Below, piece after piece: positions 44,670 through 52,471 of a stretch of 64,000 nucleotides of DNA; within the stretch, counting starts at the first letter, position 1, and every line of letters begins with the position of its first letter. Both the position numbers and the translations under genes were made by a program. This DNA is from Pseudobdellovibrionaceae bacterium (GTDB lineage: Bacteria > Bdellovibrionota > FAC87 > UBA2466 > JACKAF01): assembly GCA_020635235.1 (NCBI GenBank), contig JACKAF010000002.1, positions 1 through 64,000 on the forward strand, given 5' to 3'. The notes under the pieces were generated by a model. That model searched no databases. It saw only the letters and a program-made list of their open reading frames with translations, and was not told where the DNA came from.

Positions 44670-45416
44670 TTAGGCGAAATACTTGGATTTTGCCTGTGAT
44701 AACTTGCGGTAGGCCGCATCGTACATCATGAACCTGCGTCCCACATCAGTCAGGTGAGGGTTGAGATCCGGGTGGTATTGTTTTGCCAACTCGCGGTAGC
44801 GCCGGTGGATAAGTTGCCAGTCACGGCAGTTGGAAAGTCCGAGCGTTGCAAGGGCCTGTTGTATGTCCGAAGGTAAACTGGGCGCCTGTGGTTGTGGAGG
44901 CGGCGTCTGCGGGCGTTGGCTTTGGGCGCGGGCGCGCTCCTGGGCCTGTGCCTCCCGAAACGCGCGATCTTGTTGTGCACGTCTTGCCGCCGCTTCGGCC
45001 CGGAGCTGATCTTCACGAGACGTCTCCGGCGCGTTCACGCCAAGATAACTCAAAATCGTTTTGGCTGCGCTGACGATAGTAACCTTTACAAACCACACGA
45101 GCACGCCGACTAGGATCGCCGGGATGCCCGCAAAATCCCATTCTTCTGTATTGGATAGTCTTTTTTCCAAAAAGCCTGGTTTGTAATAGGTGTAAAAAAA
45201 AGCCCAAAAAAGAAGGAAGCCAAAAGGGAAGATAAGCCCTGAGGGCAATACCTTGAAGCTCAGTTCGGCGTAGTACTCCACGGCGAGGAACGGGAGCACC
45301 GACAAATAGACGGTAAAAAACGAGTCCCGGTGATCAGAAAACCCCTCGGGAGTCTTATCCGGGTGCTCCCGGTACTGGTAAAGGTGATCTCTATATTTGT
45401 CTGAGCCTGAAGGCAT
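44670..45416 (-). CDS. Membrane-anchored DnaJ-domain protein (C-terminal J domain)
   Basis: The 248-residue protein has two hydrophobic segments near residues 32-75 and another near 95-120, then a Gln/Ala/Arg-rich linker with PQTPPPQPQAPSLP. The J domain is at the extreme C-terminus (ATLGLSNCRDWQLIHRRYRELAKQ, HPD at YHPDLNP). J domains stimulate Hsp70/DnaK. With N-terminal membrane helices and a C-terminal J domain it should recruit DnaK to the inner membrane, in the manner of DjlA-like proteins but with a different order. The client is unknown. Confidence 0.8.
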   Translation of the reverse strand: MPSGSDKYRDHLYQYREHPDKTPEGFSDHRDSFFTVYLSVLPFLAVEYYAELSFKVLPSGLIFPFGFLLFWAFFYTYYKPGFLEKRLSNTEEWDFAGIPAILVGVLVWFVKVTIVSAAKTILSYLGVNAPETSREDQLRAEAAARRAQQDRAFREAQAQERARAQSQRPQTPPPQPQAPSLPSDIQQALATLGLSNCRDWQLIHRRYRELAKQYHPDLNPHLTDVGRRFMMYDAAYRKLSQAKSKYFA

Positions 45417-45578
45417 ACGGGTCCTTACTGCATTCTAATGAGAAAAGCGTGCCAAGCATTTAGGCTTGGAATGGGAGCCGGATTTGCCAAAGGCCTAGGC
45501 ATGGAGGCGGCCTTTTTTGCCTAAGTATATGAATTATATATGGAAAGTGCGCCTGCTTCGTAGGCGTCTACGCGCTAT

Positions 45579-47183
45579 CTAGAAGTAGTAGTTCAGCCCT
45601 AGGAAGAGCGAGTTCATGGTTTGGCGGGAAGAGACCGCGGCGAGAGGCCGGTTGCCCGTGCCGTCGAATTCGGCGCTGTTTTGGGCGAGCTGGAGTTTGG
45701 CGGTAACGTCGACAACGGAGTTGAAACGATAGACAGCCCGCAAGCTAAGGTCGAAGTTGGAAGATCCCAGAACTTCTCCCGACGAGGTCGGGCTTTCGCT
45801 GACCGAATTGAAGATCAAGGTGTTGATGTCCAGACCCAACGTAAGGCGCTCAGAGACGGGGAAATCTACCGTTCCGCCAAAAAGCATCCCCGCGTAGGTG
45901 GTATCGATAAGCGAATTCGGATTACTCGAAGTGTCGATTTTGAATTGGCGGCGGGAGAAGCCCAATCGGATTTTTGCAGAGGGACTCAAGCGGCTGTCTT
46001 CGAGATAAAAGTGGTAGCCGAACATCCCGCGCAGCCCGTTGATGTTTGAATTCAAAGAAGAACCCGATCCGCTTACTGTAGTAAGACCGAGTTGGAAATC
46101 CAAATCAAAGAACATGTCCCGCGTGATCCACAACTCCACGTTCAAGTTTCCGCCCGGATAAATCAGGCTTTCGCTGGGACCCGTGCCGCTTGCGGTGAGA
46201 CTGCTGACGTTTACAAGATTCGCTCCGAGATCAAGACCCACATAGCCCAGCGAGCGTTGTGGCCCAACTTCGAGAGATTCCGAGGCGACTTCGCGCGAAG
46301 CGTCCTCAATCATCCCTTCCGTGGCTTCAGCCACCGGGTGGAGGAGGGGAATTCTGATTTTGTTACCTTGCGTGATTTCGCGTGGTTTTTTCTCCACCAG
46401 GATTTTGCCGAAAGAGATGCTCTGCTCCACTTGCAGCAACTCCACACTCCCCGTTTCTTCAAGGCGCATTTCCCCGCCGCGTTTCTCCAAGGTGTAGGTC
46501 GGGACGACGTCGCCGTTTTTTAAGGGCTCTCCGACGTTCAAAACTACCCGGTAGCCTTCGCGTTTGACAACGGTACCGTCGAAGGGGAGTTTTCTGAGGA
46601 GGGTGTCAAAAGCAGCGTTGGAGGCTGCGGAAAAACTATCAAGCGAAAAGCGATCCTCCACCTTTTGGCGGGCAACGGCCATGACCTCGGCGGTCCGTGC
46701 GTTAACGAGATAGAGATCGAGTCGGAAAGTCTCGGGCGCGAGATTGATTTCCCCAAAGAGGACGGAGTGGACGCCCATTTCTACCAGAACGCCGAGCAAC
46801 GGGCGTATCGGCGCGAGCTCGAGTTCAAGCTTTTGCTCGTCGGAGCTCCCTTGTTTTTTGTCAGAAACCACAACCTCGCTTTCGCTTAGGCGGGTGACTC
46901 CCAATTTTTTGAGCTCCGAGCGGCCGATGTGGCGACTTTGTTCCGAACTTTCAAACCGTGGATCGGATTCCAATCTCTCAGCAAGCGCTTTCTCCACGTA
47001 GTCTGCGTAAACCGGATACGCCTCCCAGTTGGTGACGAGAGGGATAATCGAACGGTTTGCGTACAGCTCGTCTAGTGTTTCCGACGCGTGGGCCATGCCG
47101 CTTGCGAGCAGCAGCGTGAAACCGACCCATAGCATTTGTGTGCCTACGCTTTTGTAAGAGGTCTTCATCGTTTTTGGTGACAT
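45579..47183 (-). CDS. Outer-membrane beta-barrel with N-terminal periplasmic domain
   Basis: The 534-residue protein has a signal peptide after MKTSYKSVG (start at 47183, or at the internal Met at 47168). Residues about 35-210 form a globular domain (IPLVTNWEAYPVYADYVEKALAERL, SVLFGEINLAPETFRLDLYLVNA) similar in organisation to CsgG/FlgT-like periplasmic domains. A beta-rich linker follows, then a C-terminal barrel (LGYVGLDLGANLVNVSS ... SLFLGLNYYF) with a terminal aromatic. The role is unknown; there is no neighbouring curli or flagellar gene. Confidence 0.7.
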   Translation of the reverse strand: MSPKTMKTSYKSVGTQMLWVGFTLLLASGMAHASETLDELYANRSIIPLVTNWEAYPVYADYVEKALAERLESDPRFESSEQSRHIGRSELKKLGVTRLSESEVVVSDKKQGSSDEQKLELELAPIRPLLGVLVEMGVHSVLFGEINLAPETFRLDLYLVNARTAEVMAVARQKVEDRFSLDSFSAASNAAFDTLLRKLPFDGTVVKREGYRVVLNVGEPLKNGDVVPTYTLEKRGGEMRLEETGSVELLQVEQSISFGKILVEKKPREITQGNKIRIPLLHPVAEATEGMIEDASREVASESLEVGPQRSLGYVGLDLGANLVNVSSLTASGTGPSESLIYPGGNLNVELWITRDMFFDLDFQLGLTTVSGSGSSLNSNINGLRGMFGYHFYLEDSRLSPSAKIRLGFSRRQFKIDTSSNPNSLIDTTYAGMLFGGTVDFPVSERLTLGLDINTLIFNSVSESPTSSGEVLGSSNFDLSLRAVYRFNSVVDVTAKLQLAQNSAEFDGTGNRPLAAVSSRQTMNSLFLGLNYYF

Positions 47184-47333
47184 TGGTTTTAGGTAGAGTG
47201 GGGGGGCTTACGCCTTTTCTTTATTATTTTACGCTACTTTGGACGCAGAAACTACCTGGGGGGCGTCTTCTATAGAGAGAGGGCAACGCGGCGCAGCACA
47301 AGAAAGTGTCTACTTTCTGTACATGCACATCCT

Positions 47334-48359
47334 ATGCCAAAAAGCTTACTTCTGCGTGCCAAACCTGCTATCCTAGGTCTTGTGACACAGGGTCAAAACC
47401 AAAACCGAAAAGTCATTCTCTGGGTCGGTACCTCTGTTTGGGCCGCCGCCCTCTGGTTTTGGCCTGCTGCGGTAGAATCCGAGCGGGGGCTGACGCCTCG
47501 CGAGCCTAACAGCAAAGAGCAACTTTTCCGCTCCACTTTGACCGATGCCCAGCTGGGTATTCTCGGGTTTCATCTCTACGAAACTCGTGAGGGCAAACGC
47601 TATTGGAACATTGAGTCCCAGTTCGCGGAGCTTTACCGCGAGTCCAATCAGACGCTGATGCGCAAGGTGACCGCCGAGTTTTTTTCCCAGAACAGCGACA
47701 ACGTTGTTACGACGCGTGGCGATCGCGGCCGTTCTGAAATCGAGAAGAATCTGGTGGAGTTGGAAGGGAACGTTTTCGTGAGCTCCCGGCGCGGGTACGT
47801 TTTTAACCTGGATGAAGTTACGTACCGGGGAAACACTCATGAGCTTCAGTCTGATAGCCCGGTTTCGATGAAAGGACCGGATCCTGAGCTTCCAACGATG
47901 TACATTAAGGGCGACGGTCTTCAGGCCTTTATCAACGAGGAGTTTTACAAGGTTCGCAAGAATGTGCGGGGCCGAAAGCGCTTGAGCGATCAACGTTGGT
48001 TGCACATCGCTTCCACTTCGGGAGAGTTTTTTCCGGACTACGAACGTGCCCGATTTTACGGTAAAGTTCGTTCCAGTATTCAAGATTTAGAGATTGATAG
48101 TGAACGCCTCGAAGTGGCGACCAGCGAGGGTGAAGAAACGCTAGTGGCCGAAGGCAACGTCCATGTTCGGAGCAAAGGGCGTGTGGCGTCTGCGAAAAAA
48201 GCCGCACTCCGTTTGGGAACGAATCAACTTGTTTTGGAAGGCGACGCCCGCGTCGATGCCAAGGACGATCGAATCGAAGGGAAACGAATTGTCCTGTACA
48301 CCGATGACGATCGCGTCGAAGTCACGGGAGCGAAAGGAAAGATTGAAGGTGATTCTTAG
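47334..48359 (+). CDS. LptC-LptA-like fusion for LPS transport
   Basis: The 341-residue protein has one N-terminal transmembrane helix (residues about 27-46, VILWVGTSVWAAALWFW). A jellyroll LptC-like part follows (LTDAQLGILGFHLYETREGK, then RYWNIESQFAELYRE). After it come a hinge near residues 195-215 and an OstA/LptA-like part (SERLEVATSEGEETLVAEGNVHVRSKGRV ... LRLGTNQLVLEGDARVDA). LptC anchors to LptB2FG and LptA bridges the periplasm. Here both folds are on one chain, directly upstream of lptB. The boundary is inferred. Confidence 0.75.
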   Translation: MPKSLLLRAKPAILGLVTQGQNQNRKVILWVGTSVWAAALWFWPAAVESERGLTPREPNSKEQLFRSTLTDAQLGILGFHLYETREGKRYWNIESQFAELYRESNQTLMRKVTAEFFSQNSDNVVTTRGDRGRSEIEKNLVELEGNVFVSSRRGYVFNLDEVTYRGNTHELQSDSPVSMKGPDPELPTMYIKGDGLQAFINEEFYKVRKNVRGRKRLSDQRWLHIASTSGEFFPDYERARFYGKVRSSIQDLEIDSERLEVATSEGEETLVAEGNVHVRSKGRVASAKKAALRLGTNQLVLEGDARVDAKDDRIEGKRIVLYTDDDRVEVTGAKGKIEGDS

Positions 48360-49068
48360 AGCCGAGGGCCTTTCGAAGAGCTACAAGGGGCGCAAAGTAG
48401 TGTCCAATGTCTCTGTCGAAGTGGAGAGCGGGCGGGCCATCGGCCTGCTTGGACCCAACGGTGCGGGCAAAACCACGACCTTCTACATGATTGTAGGCCT
48501 GGTCCCGCCGGATGGAGGACGAGTCTTGCTCGGCGGGGAGGATTTAGCGCGCCGCCCCATCTACGTGAGGGCGCGAATGGGGCTTTCGTATCTCCCGCAG
48601 GAGCCCTCGGTCTTTCGCAAGCTGACGGTGGAAGAAAATTTACGGATTATTTTGGATAATTTGAATATTAGCCGAACAGAAAAAAGAGAACGTGCGGACC
48701 GCCTCCTGGGGGAACTAGGGATTCGCCATTTGGCGGACCAGAAAGCCCAGACACTCAGCGGGGGGGAGCGCCGCCGCCTGGAAATCGCTCGGGCGTTGGT
48801 ACTGAATCCGCGCTTTCTTCTTCTGGACGAACCGTATGCGGGGATCGATCCAGTTGCGGTGAACGAAATACAGAAGATCATTGCGGATCTTCGCAAAAGA
48901 GAGATTGGTATTTTGATCACGGATCACAATGTGCGTGAAACGTTAAGCTCTTGTGATGAAGCTTACTTGATTCGTGACGGAGAGGTCTGGATTCACGGGA
49001 AGCCGCAAGAAATAGTTGAAAACGAGGCGGCGCGACAGTTTTATCTAGGAGAAGGATTTCGGTTGTAA
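48349..49068 (+). CDS. lptB: LPS export ABC-transporter ATPase LptB
   Basis: The start at GTG 48349 (TTG 48343 is the alternative) overlaps the upstream stop by 11 bases and gives 239 residues, the LptB length; AAGGAAAG lies upstream. Walker A is GPNGAGKTT near residue 35, the LptB-specific YLPQEPSVFRKLTVEENL near 83, the signature LSGGERRRLEIARAL near 137, Walker B FLLLDEPYAGIDPVAV near 158 and the switch ITDHNVRETL near 190. LptB powers LPS extraction with LptF/G. A longer ORF reading from 48163 is not supported. Confidence 0.97.
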   Translation: MILRAEGLSKSYKGRKVVSNVSVEVESGRAIGLLGPNGAGKTTTFYMIVGLVPPDGGRVLLGGEDLARRPIYVRARMGLSYLPQEPSVFRKLTVEENLRIILDNLNISRTEKRERADRLLGELGIRHLADQKAQTLSGGERRRLEIARALVLNPRFLLLDEPYAGIDPVAVNEIQKIIADLRKREIGILITDHNVRETLSSCDEAYLIRDGEVWIHGKPQEIVENEAARQFYLGEGFRL

Positions 49069-49070
49069 TT

Positions 49071-50489
49071 ATGGCGCTTGGAATGAAACAAGTTTTGAAT
49101 CTCAGCCAGAGTCTAGTGATGACTCCGCAGCTGCAGCAGGCAATCAAGCTGCTGCAGTTGTCCCGCATGGAGCTAGAGAATTTGGTGAATACGGAAATGG
49201 TGGAAAACCCGATGCTGGAGGAAACTCCGGATTCGGAGGGGACCACTGCGAGTTTGGAGGAGCTTGCGGCGCAGGAGAACAAGTCGGAAGAAAATCCTCA
49301 GAACGCTGAGGATTTTGACTGGGCCAGCTACCTTGAGAATTTCCGTTCGACGCCAAATTTGCCGGTTTACCGTGGGGGCGAGGAAGATTTGCCCACCTAC
49401 GAGAACACGCTTTCGGAAGCGACCTCTTTGCACGATCACGTTCTCTGGCAGCTCAACTTGAGCGATCTGGATGAAAAGCAGAAGCTGATCGGACAGGCGA
49501 TTTTGGGAAATATCAACGATGACGGCTATCTTCAGGATTCGGTCGAAGAAATTGCCCAGCGCGAGAATTTTGATCCACACGAAGTGGAAGCGGTTCTGTA
49601 CCGCATTCAGGAAATGGATCCCTTAGGCGTAGGTTCGCGGGATCTCAAAGAGTGCTTGCTCGTCCAAATCTACGATCTCAAAGAAAAAGACGAGGTTCTT
49701 GAGCGCATTGTTGAGAACCATCTCTCTGATTTGGAGAAGAAGAACTATGCTGCGATCACCAAGGCTCTTGGCATCACGATGGAAGAGGTGATTGATCGTG
49801 TAAAAGTGATTCAGGAGCTAGAACCCAAGCCGGGTCGTGCTTTTGGAGCGTCCAACGCCCACTATATTATCCCGGACATCTACGTCGCCAAAAGAAACGG
49901 TGAGTATGTTGTGATGCTTAACGAGGACGGGCTTCCGAAACTTAAGGTTTCCAACTTCTACAAGACGCTACTCGACAAGAACTCCGCGAAGGCAGACACC
50001 AAAGAGTATATTCGCGGCAAACTCCGCTCGGCCGTCTGGTTGATCCGTAGTATTCATCAGCGCCAGCGAACAATTTTTAAAGTCACCGAAAGTATTGTTA
50101 AGCAGCAGTATGATTTTTTTGAAAAGGGCATCGCGCATCTAAAGCCGATGGTTCTTCGAGATGTGGCAAATGATATCGGCATGCACGAGTCCACTATCAG
50201 CCGTGTGACCACGGCCAAATACGTCCATACGCCGCGCGGTATTTTTGAGTTGAAATTCTTCTTCAATAGCGGCATCAACCGTGTTCAAGGGGCAGCGGTT
50301 GCGAGCGAGTCCGTGAAGGAAAAAGTGAAGTCTATTATTTCCAAAGAAGACCCGGCTCGCCCCTTCAGCGATCAGAAAATTGCTGAAATGCTGCTCAAGG
50401 AAAATATTGATATTGCCCGTCGGACGGTCGCAAAATACCGCGAGATGCTTGGTATCTTGCCCTCATCCAAACGAAAAAAAGTGTTTTAG
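49071..50489 (+). CDS. rpoN: RNA polymerase sigma-54 factor RpoN
   Basis: The 472-residue protein starts two bases after lptB. Region I is QSLVMTPQLQQAIKLLQLSRMELENLV, with an acidic linker at 45-85. The core-binding domain contains LTLHDHVLWQLNLSDLDEK-like text and IGQAILGNINDDGYL. The DNA-binding helix-turn-helix is DVANDIGMHESTISRVTTAKYV near residue 370. The RpoN box is ARRTVAKYREML near 448-459, intact. Sigma-54 needs enhancer-binding activators. The position lptB-rpoN-hpf is the classic order. Confidence 0.98.
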   Translation: MALGMKQVLNLSQSLVMTPQLQQAIKLLQLSRMELENLVNTEMVENPMLEETPDSEGTTASLEELAAQENKSEENPQNAEDFDWASYLENFRSTPNLPVYRGGEEDLPTYENTLSEATSLHDHVLWQLNLSDLDEKQKLIGQAILGNINDDGYLQDSVEEIAQRENFDPHEVEAVLYRIQEMDPLGVGSRDLKECLLVQIYDLKEKDEVLERIVENHLSDLEKKNYAAITKALGITMEEVIDRVKVIQELEPKPGRAFGASNAHYIIPDIYVAKRNGEYVVMLNEDGLPKLKVSNFYKTLLDKNSAKADTKEYIRGKLRSAVWLIRSIHQRQRTIFKVTESIVKQQYDFFEKGIAHLKPMVLRDVANDIGMHESTISRVTTAKYVHTPRGIFELKFFFNSGINRVQGAAVASESVKEKVKSIISKEDPARPFSDQKIAEMLLKENIDIARRTVAKYREMLGILPSSKRKKVF

Positions 50490-50505
50490 TTGGGAGTTGC
50501 TGGAA

Positions 50506-50883
50506 ATGGACAACATCGAAATCACCTTTAGAAACCTGGAAGCCACCGAGGCCATTCGCGCCTTTGCTCTTCAGCGCCTGGAGCGTCTCCACAAGTACGT
50601 TTCCTATAACCTGAAGATTCACGTTCTTTTGGAAGTAGAGAAAAAAGAACACCGTGCGGAAGTGACCTGCCACGCGGAACACAAGGAACTTGTTTCAAAC
50701 GGGGCGTCTGAGAATCTCTATGAGTCGATCGACTTAGCGGTCGAGCGCATGGAAAGTCAGTTGCGCAAAGAGCGAGACAAGAAGAAGGGCCACCACACGG
50801 CCCATGAAATCCATCGCAATAGTGGGCACCTTGCCCAAGACATAAATGCGGAAATTCCCCACCGCGCCAAGAAGGATCGCTAG
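50506..50883 (+). CDS. hpf: Ribosome hibernation promoting factor HPF/RaiA
   Basis: The start at ATG 50506 (MDNIEITFRNLEATEAIRAF) gives 125 residues; a longer reading overlaps rpoN. GGGAG lies 11 bp before. The RaiA fold is visible: LQRLERLHKYVSYNLKIHVLLEVEKKEHRAEVT, then HKELVSNGASENLYESIDLAVERMESQLRKERD. HPF binds the 30S subunit in stationary phase. The long C-terminal dimerisation domain of long HPF is absent; the tail is His/Lys-rich instead. It is the last gene of the lpt-rpoN operon. Confidence 0.93.
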   Translation: MDNIEITFRNLEATEAIRAFALQRLERLHKYVSYNLKIHVLLEVEKKEHRAEVTCHAEHKELVSNGASENLYESIDLAVERMESQLRKERDKKKGHHTAHEIHRNSGHLAQDINAEIPHRAKKDR

Positions 50884-50888
50884 GCCGG

Positions 50889-51590
50889 TTACTTCAAATC
50901 GTATTCGTCCAAGTCTTTGAACTCTTGATAGTGGCGTACGTAGCGACGTGCGGCCTTCATGCTCCTTCGATCGGGTCGCAGATTGAATTCGAATCCTAAG
51001 AGGATTTGGATTCCTTGGGTTGTCCAACGATCTGTAGCGCGGATCGCGTTAGTGAGTCCCAGCGAGTACCTACCCCCAATGGAAATAGCCACCGAGTTGG
51101 CGAGATCGATTTCAAAGCCTGCGCCGATGCTCGCCCCAAAATCGAGAGCCGCGAAATCCGCCGCGGGCGCTCCTGAGGAAGTACGAGATTTTTCCTTGAT
51201 GGCGAGATACGGGCCGCCCAGCACGTAGGGCTTGAGTCCCCAATAATCAAAGCGCAGCTTCAGCAGGGCATCCACTTCAATGTAGTCCGGTGAAAAGGTC
51301 TGAGTCCCTGACACGGTGGATCCCAGCACGTTTACCCCGTTGGCGACGGAGGCCCCTTTTTGCGCGAACCAAGTCTCCTGGCGAACTGCGAAATAGTCGT
51401 TCAGTTCAAATTCCATGTTCTGCCCGAACATGTACCTTTGTTGCTTGTCCAATTGTGTGTCGTTTACCCGGGCACTGGCAAAGTTGATCCCGCCTTGAAA
51501 GCCAACCGGGTGATAGAGACTGCGGTAGTCGTGACGGTGGCCGCACGCCGAGATTAGAAGCACCAGCAAGAAGCTCAGCAAGACTTTCAT
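50889..51590 (-). CDS. Outer-membrane barrel-like lipoprotein (second of paralogous pair)
   Basis: The 233-residue protein has a lipobox (LLVLLISACGHRH). The mature part carries the barrel pattern GFQGGINFASARV ... PDYIEVDALLKLRF ... GLKPYVLGGPYLAI ... GIQILLGFEF, then a basic helical tail (RSMKAARRYVRHYQEF). A lipid anchor on a beta-barrel is unusual. It shares GGxNFASARV, NVLGST, DYxE and QGIQxLLGxxF with its upstream neighbour, so the two are paralogues. The start overlaps the neighbour's stop (TAATG). Confidence 0.65.
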   Translation of the reverse strand: MKVLLSFLLVLLISACGHRHDYRSLYHPVGFQGGINFASARVNDTQLDKQQRYMFGQNMEFELNDYFAVRQETWFAQKGASVANGVNVLGSTVSGTQTFSPDYIEVDALLKLRFDYWGLKPYVLGGPYLAIKEKSRTSSGAPAADFAALDFGASIGAGFEIDLANSVAISIGGRYSLGLTNAIRATDRWTTQGIQILLGFEFNLRPDRRSMKAARRYVRHYQEFKDLDEYDLK

Positions 51591-52264
51591 TAGTAGTCCG
51601 CTCCTTTTGTACGCAATTTTTTGAACCGTTCAAAACGTTCAGTTTTTGGTTTGAAGAAAATATCGCCCAGGGTCTCGAAGCGAAGCCCCAAAAGGACCTG
51701 GATTCCGTCCTGCTTCAACGTATTGGGGCTTCCAAAGAGAGCGTTGGAGAGTGCAAAAGTGTAGCGGCCCGAGACGAAAAACGCCGTAGTTTTGTCGACG
51801 TCGCATTCAAAGCCAATGCCCAGAAGAAAGTGAAACACGTGGGGTTGGGTGCTAGAAATGTTGGCCTGTAGGCGGTACGCGTAGACGGGGCCCGCCAAAA
51901 AAGAAAAGCGATTCGGACTGTAGCGCAGGCCTTGACCCCTCAGAAGTATTGGGAACTCCAGGTAATCGATGACGGCTCGATCGGTGCTACCGAGCACGTT
52001 TTGGCCCGACGAAACCTGGAAGCCGCGTTGCATGTAGCTCAGCTCCATCTGCAAATACAGTGGGCCGCCCAAAAAAACGTCCACCCCGACGCCCGCCGCC
52101 ACCCCGATCTTGGTGGCGGTACCCGTGTCGGTGCTGGAGCCCTCCACGCGGGCGGAAGCGAAGTTGGTACCCACGTGGAAACCGTAGCTCATGGCTGCGT
52201 GCGCATAACTTTGCAAAAGCGAAAAGGCGCATAACAACCGGGCTAATTTTTTTTGCGTTTTCAT
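51590..52264 (-). CDS. Outer-membrane barrel protein (first of paralogous pair)
   Basis: The 224-residue protein has a Sec signal (LLCAFSLLQSYAHAAM) and barrel strands: GFHVGTNFASARVEGSS, YLQMELSYMQRGFQV, RAVIDYLEFPILLRGQGL, SFLAGPVYAYRL, VSGRYTFALSN and GIQVLLGLRFETL. A short basic tail ends the protein (FERFKKLRTKGADY). This is the porin_2/OmpW-like small-barrel style, with no specific family call. It is coupled to the downstream paralogue by a one-base overlap. Confidence 0.65.
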   Translation of the reverse strand: MKTQKKLARLLCAFSLLQSYAHAAMSYGFHVGTNFASARVEGSSTDTGTATKIGVAAGVGVDVFLGGPLYLQMELSYMQRGFQVSSGQNVLGSTDRAVIDYLEFPILLRGQGLRYSPNRFSFLAGPVYAYRLQANISSTQPHVFHFLLGIGFECDVDKTTAFFVSGRYTFALSNALFGSPNTLKQDGIQVLLGLRFETLGDIFFKPKTERFERFKKLRTKGADY

Positions 52265-52354
52265 GAGTGGGTAGTGGGCGCACGCAGGCGTACGCGCTTC
52301 CCACAGTATAACGTGAGTTGGGTGGCTTGGCTTAGCTTAGAGTGCCGGAGCCAA

Positions 52355-52438
52355 TTAGGTATTGTTGATGAGGAGCAGGGCCAGCGTCAGCATGAGGCCG
52401 CTCAACACCAAAGCGCGTTCAAAATTACGGACTGTCAT
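52355..52438 (-). CDS. Possible 27-residue single-helix membrane peptide
   Basis: In the 207-bp gap between the barrel pair and the glycosyltransferase a 27-codon frame encodes MTVRNFERALVLSGL then a hydrophobic LTLALLLIN stretch, a plausible one-helix peptide on the same strand as its neighbours. The ribosome site is weak, so coding potential is uncertain. Confidence 0.25.
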   Translation of the reverse strand: MTVRNFERALVLSGLMLTLALLLINNT

Positions 52439-52471
52439 ACACGATCCGTATCGGAATGGCGCGTCGAGAAC

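Noticed and set aside
48163..48348. N-terminal extension of LptB by 62 residues
   Set aside because: It overlaps the LptC/LptA-like gene in another frame and is not part of the ABC fold; GTG 48349 fits length and ribosome site.
50380..50505. N-terminal extension of HPF by 42 residues
   Set aside because: It lies within rpoN coding text; ATG 50506 matches the family start.
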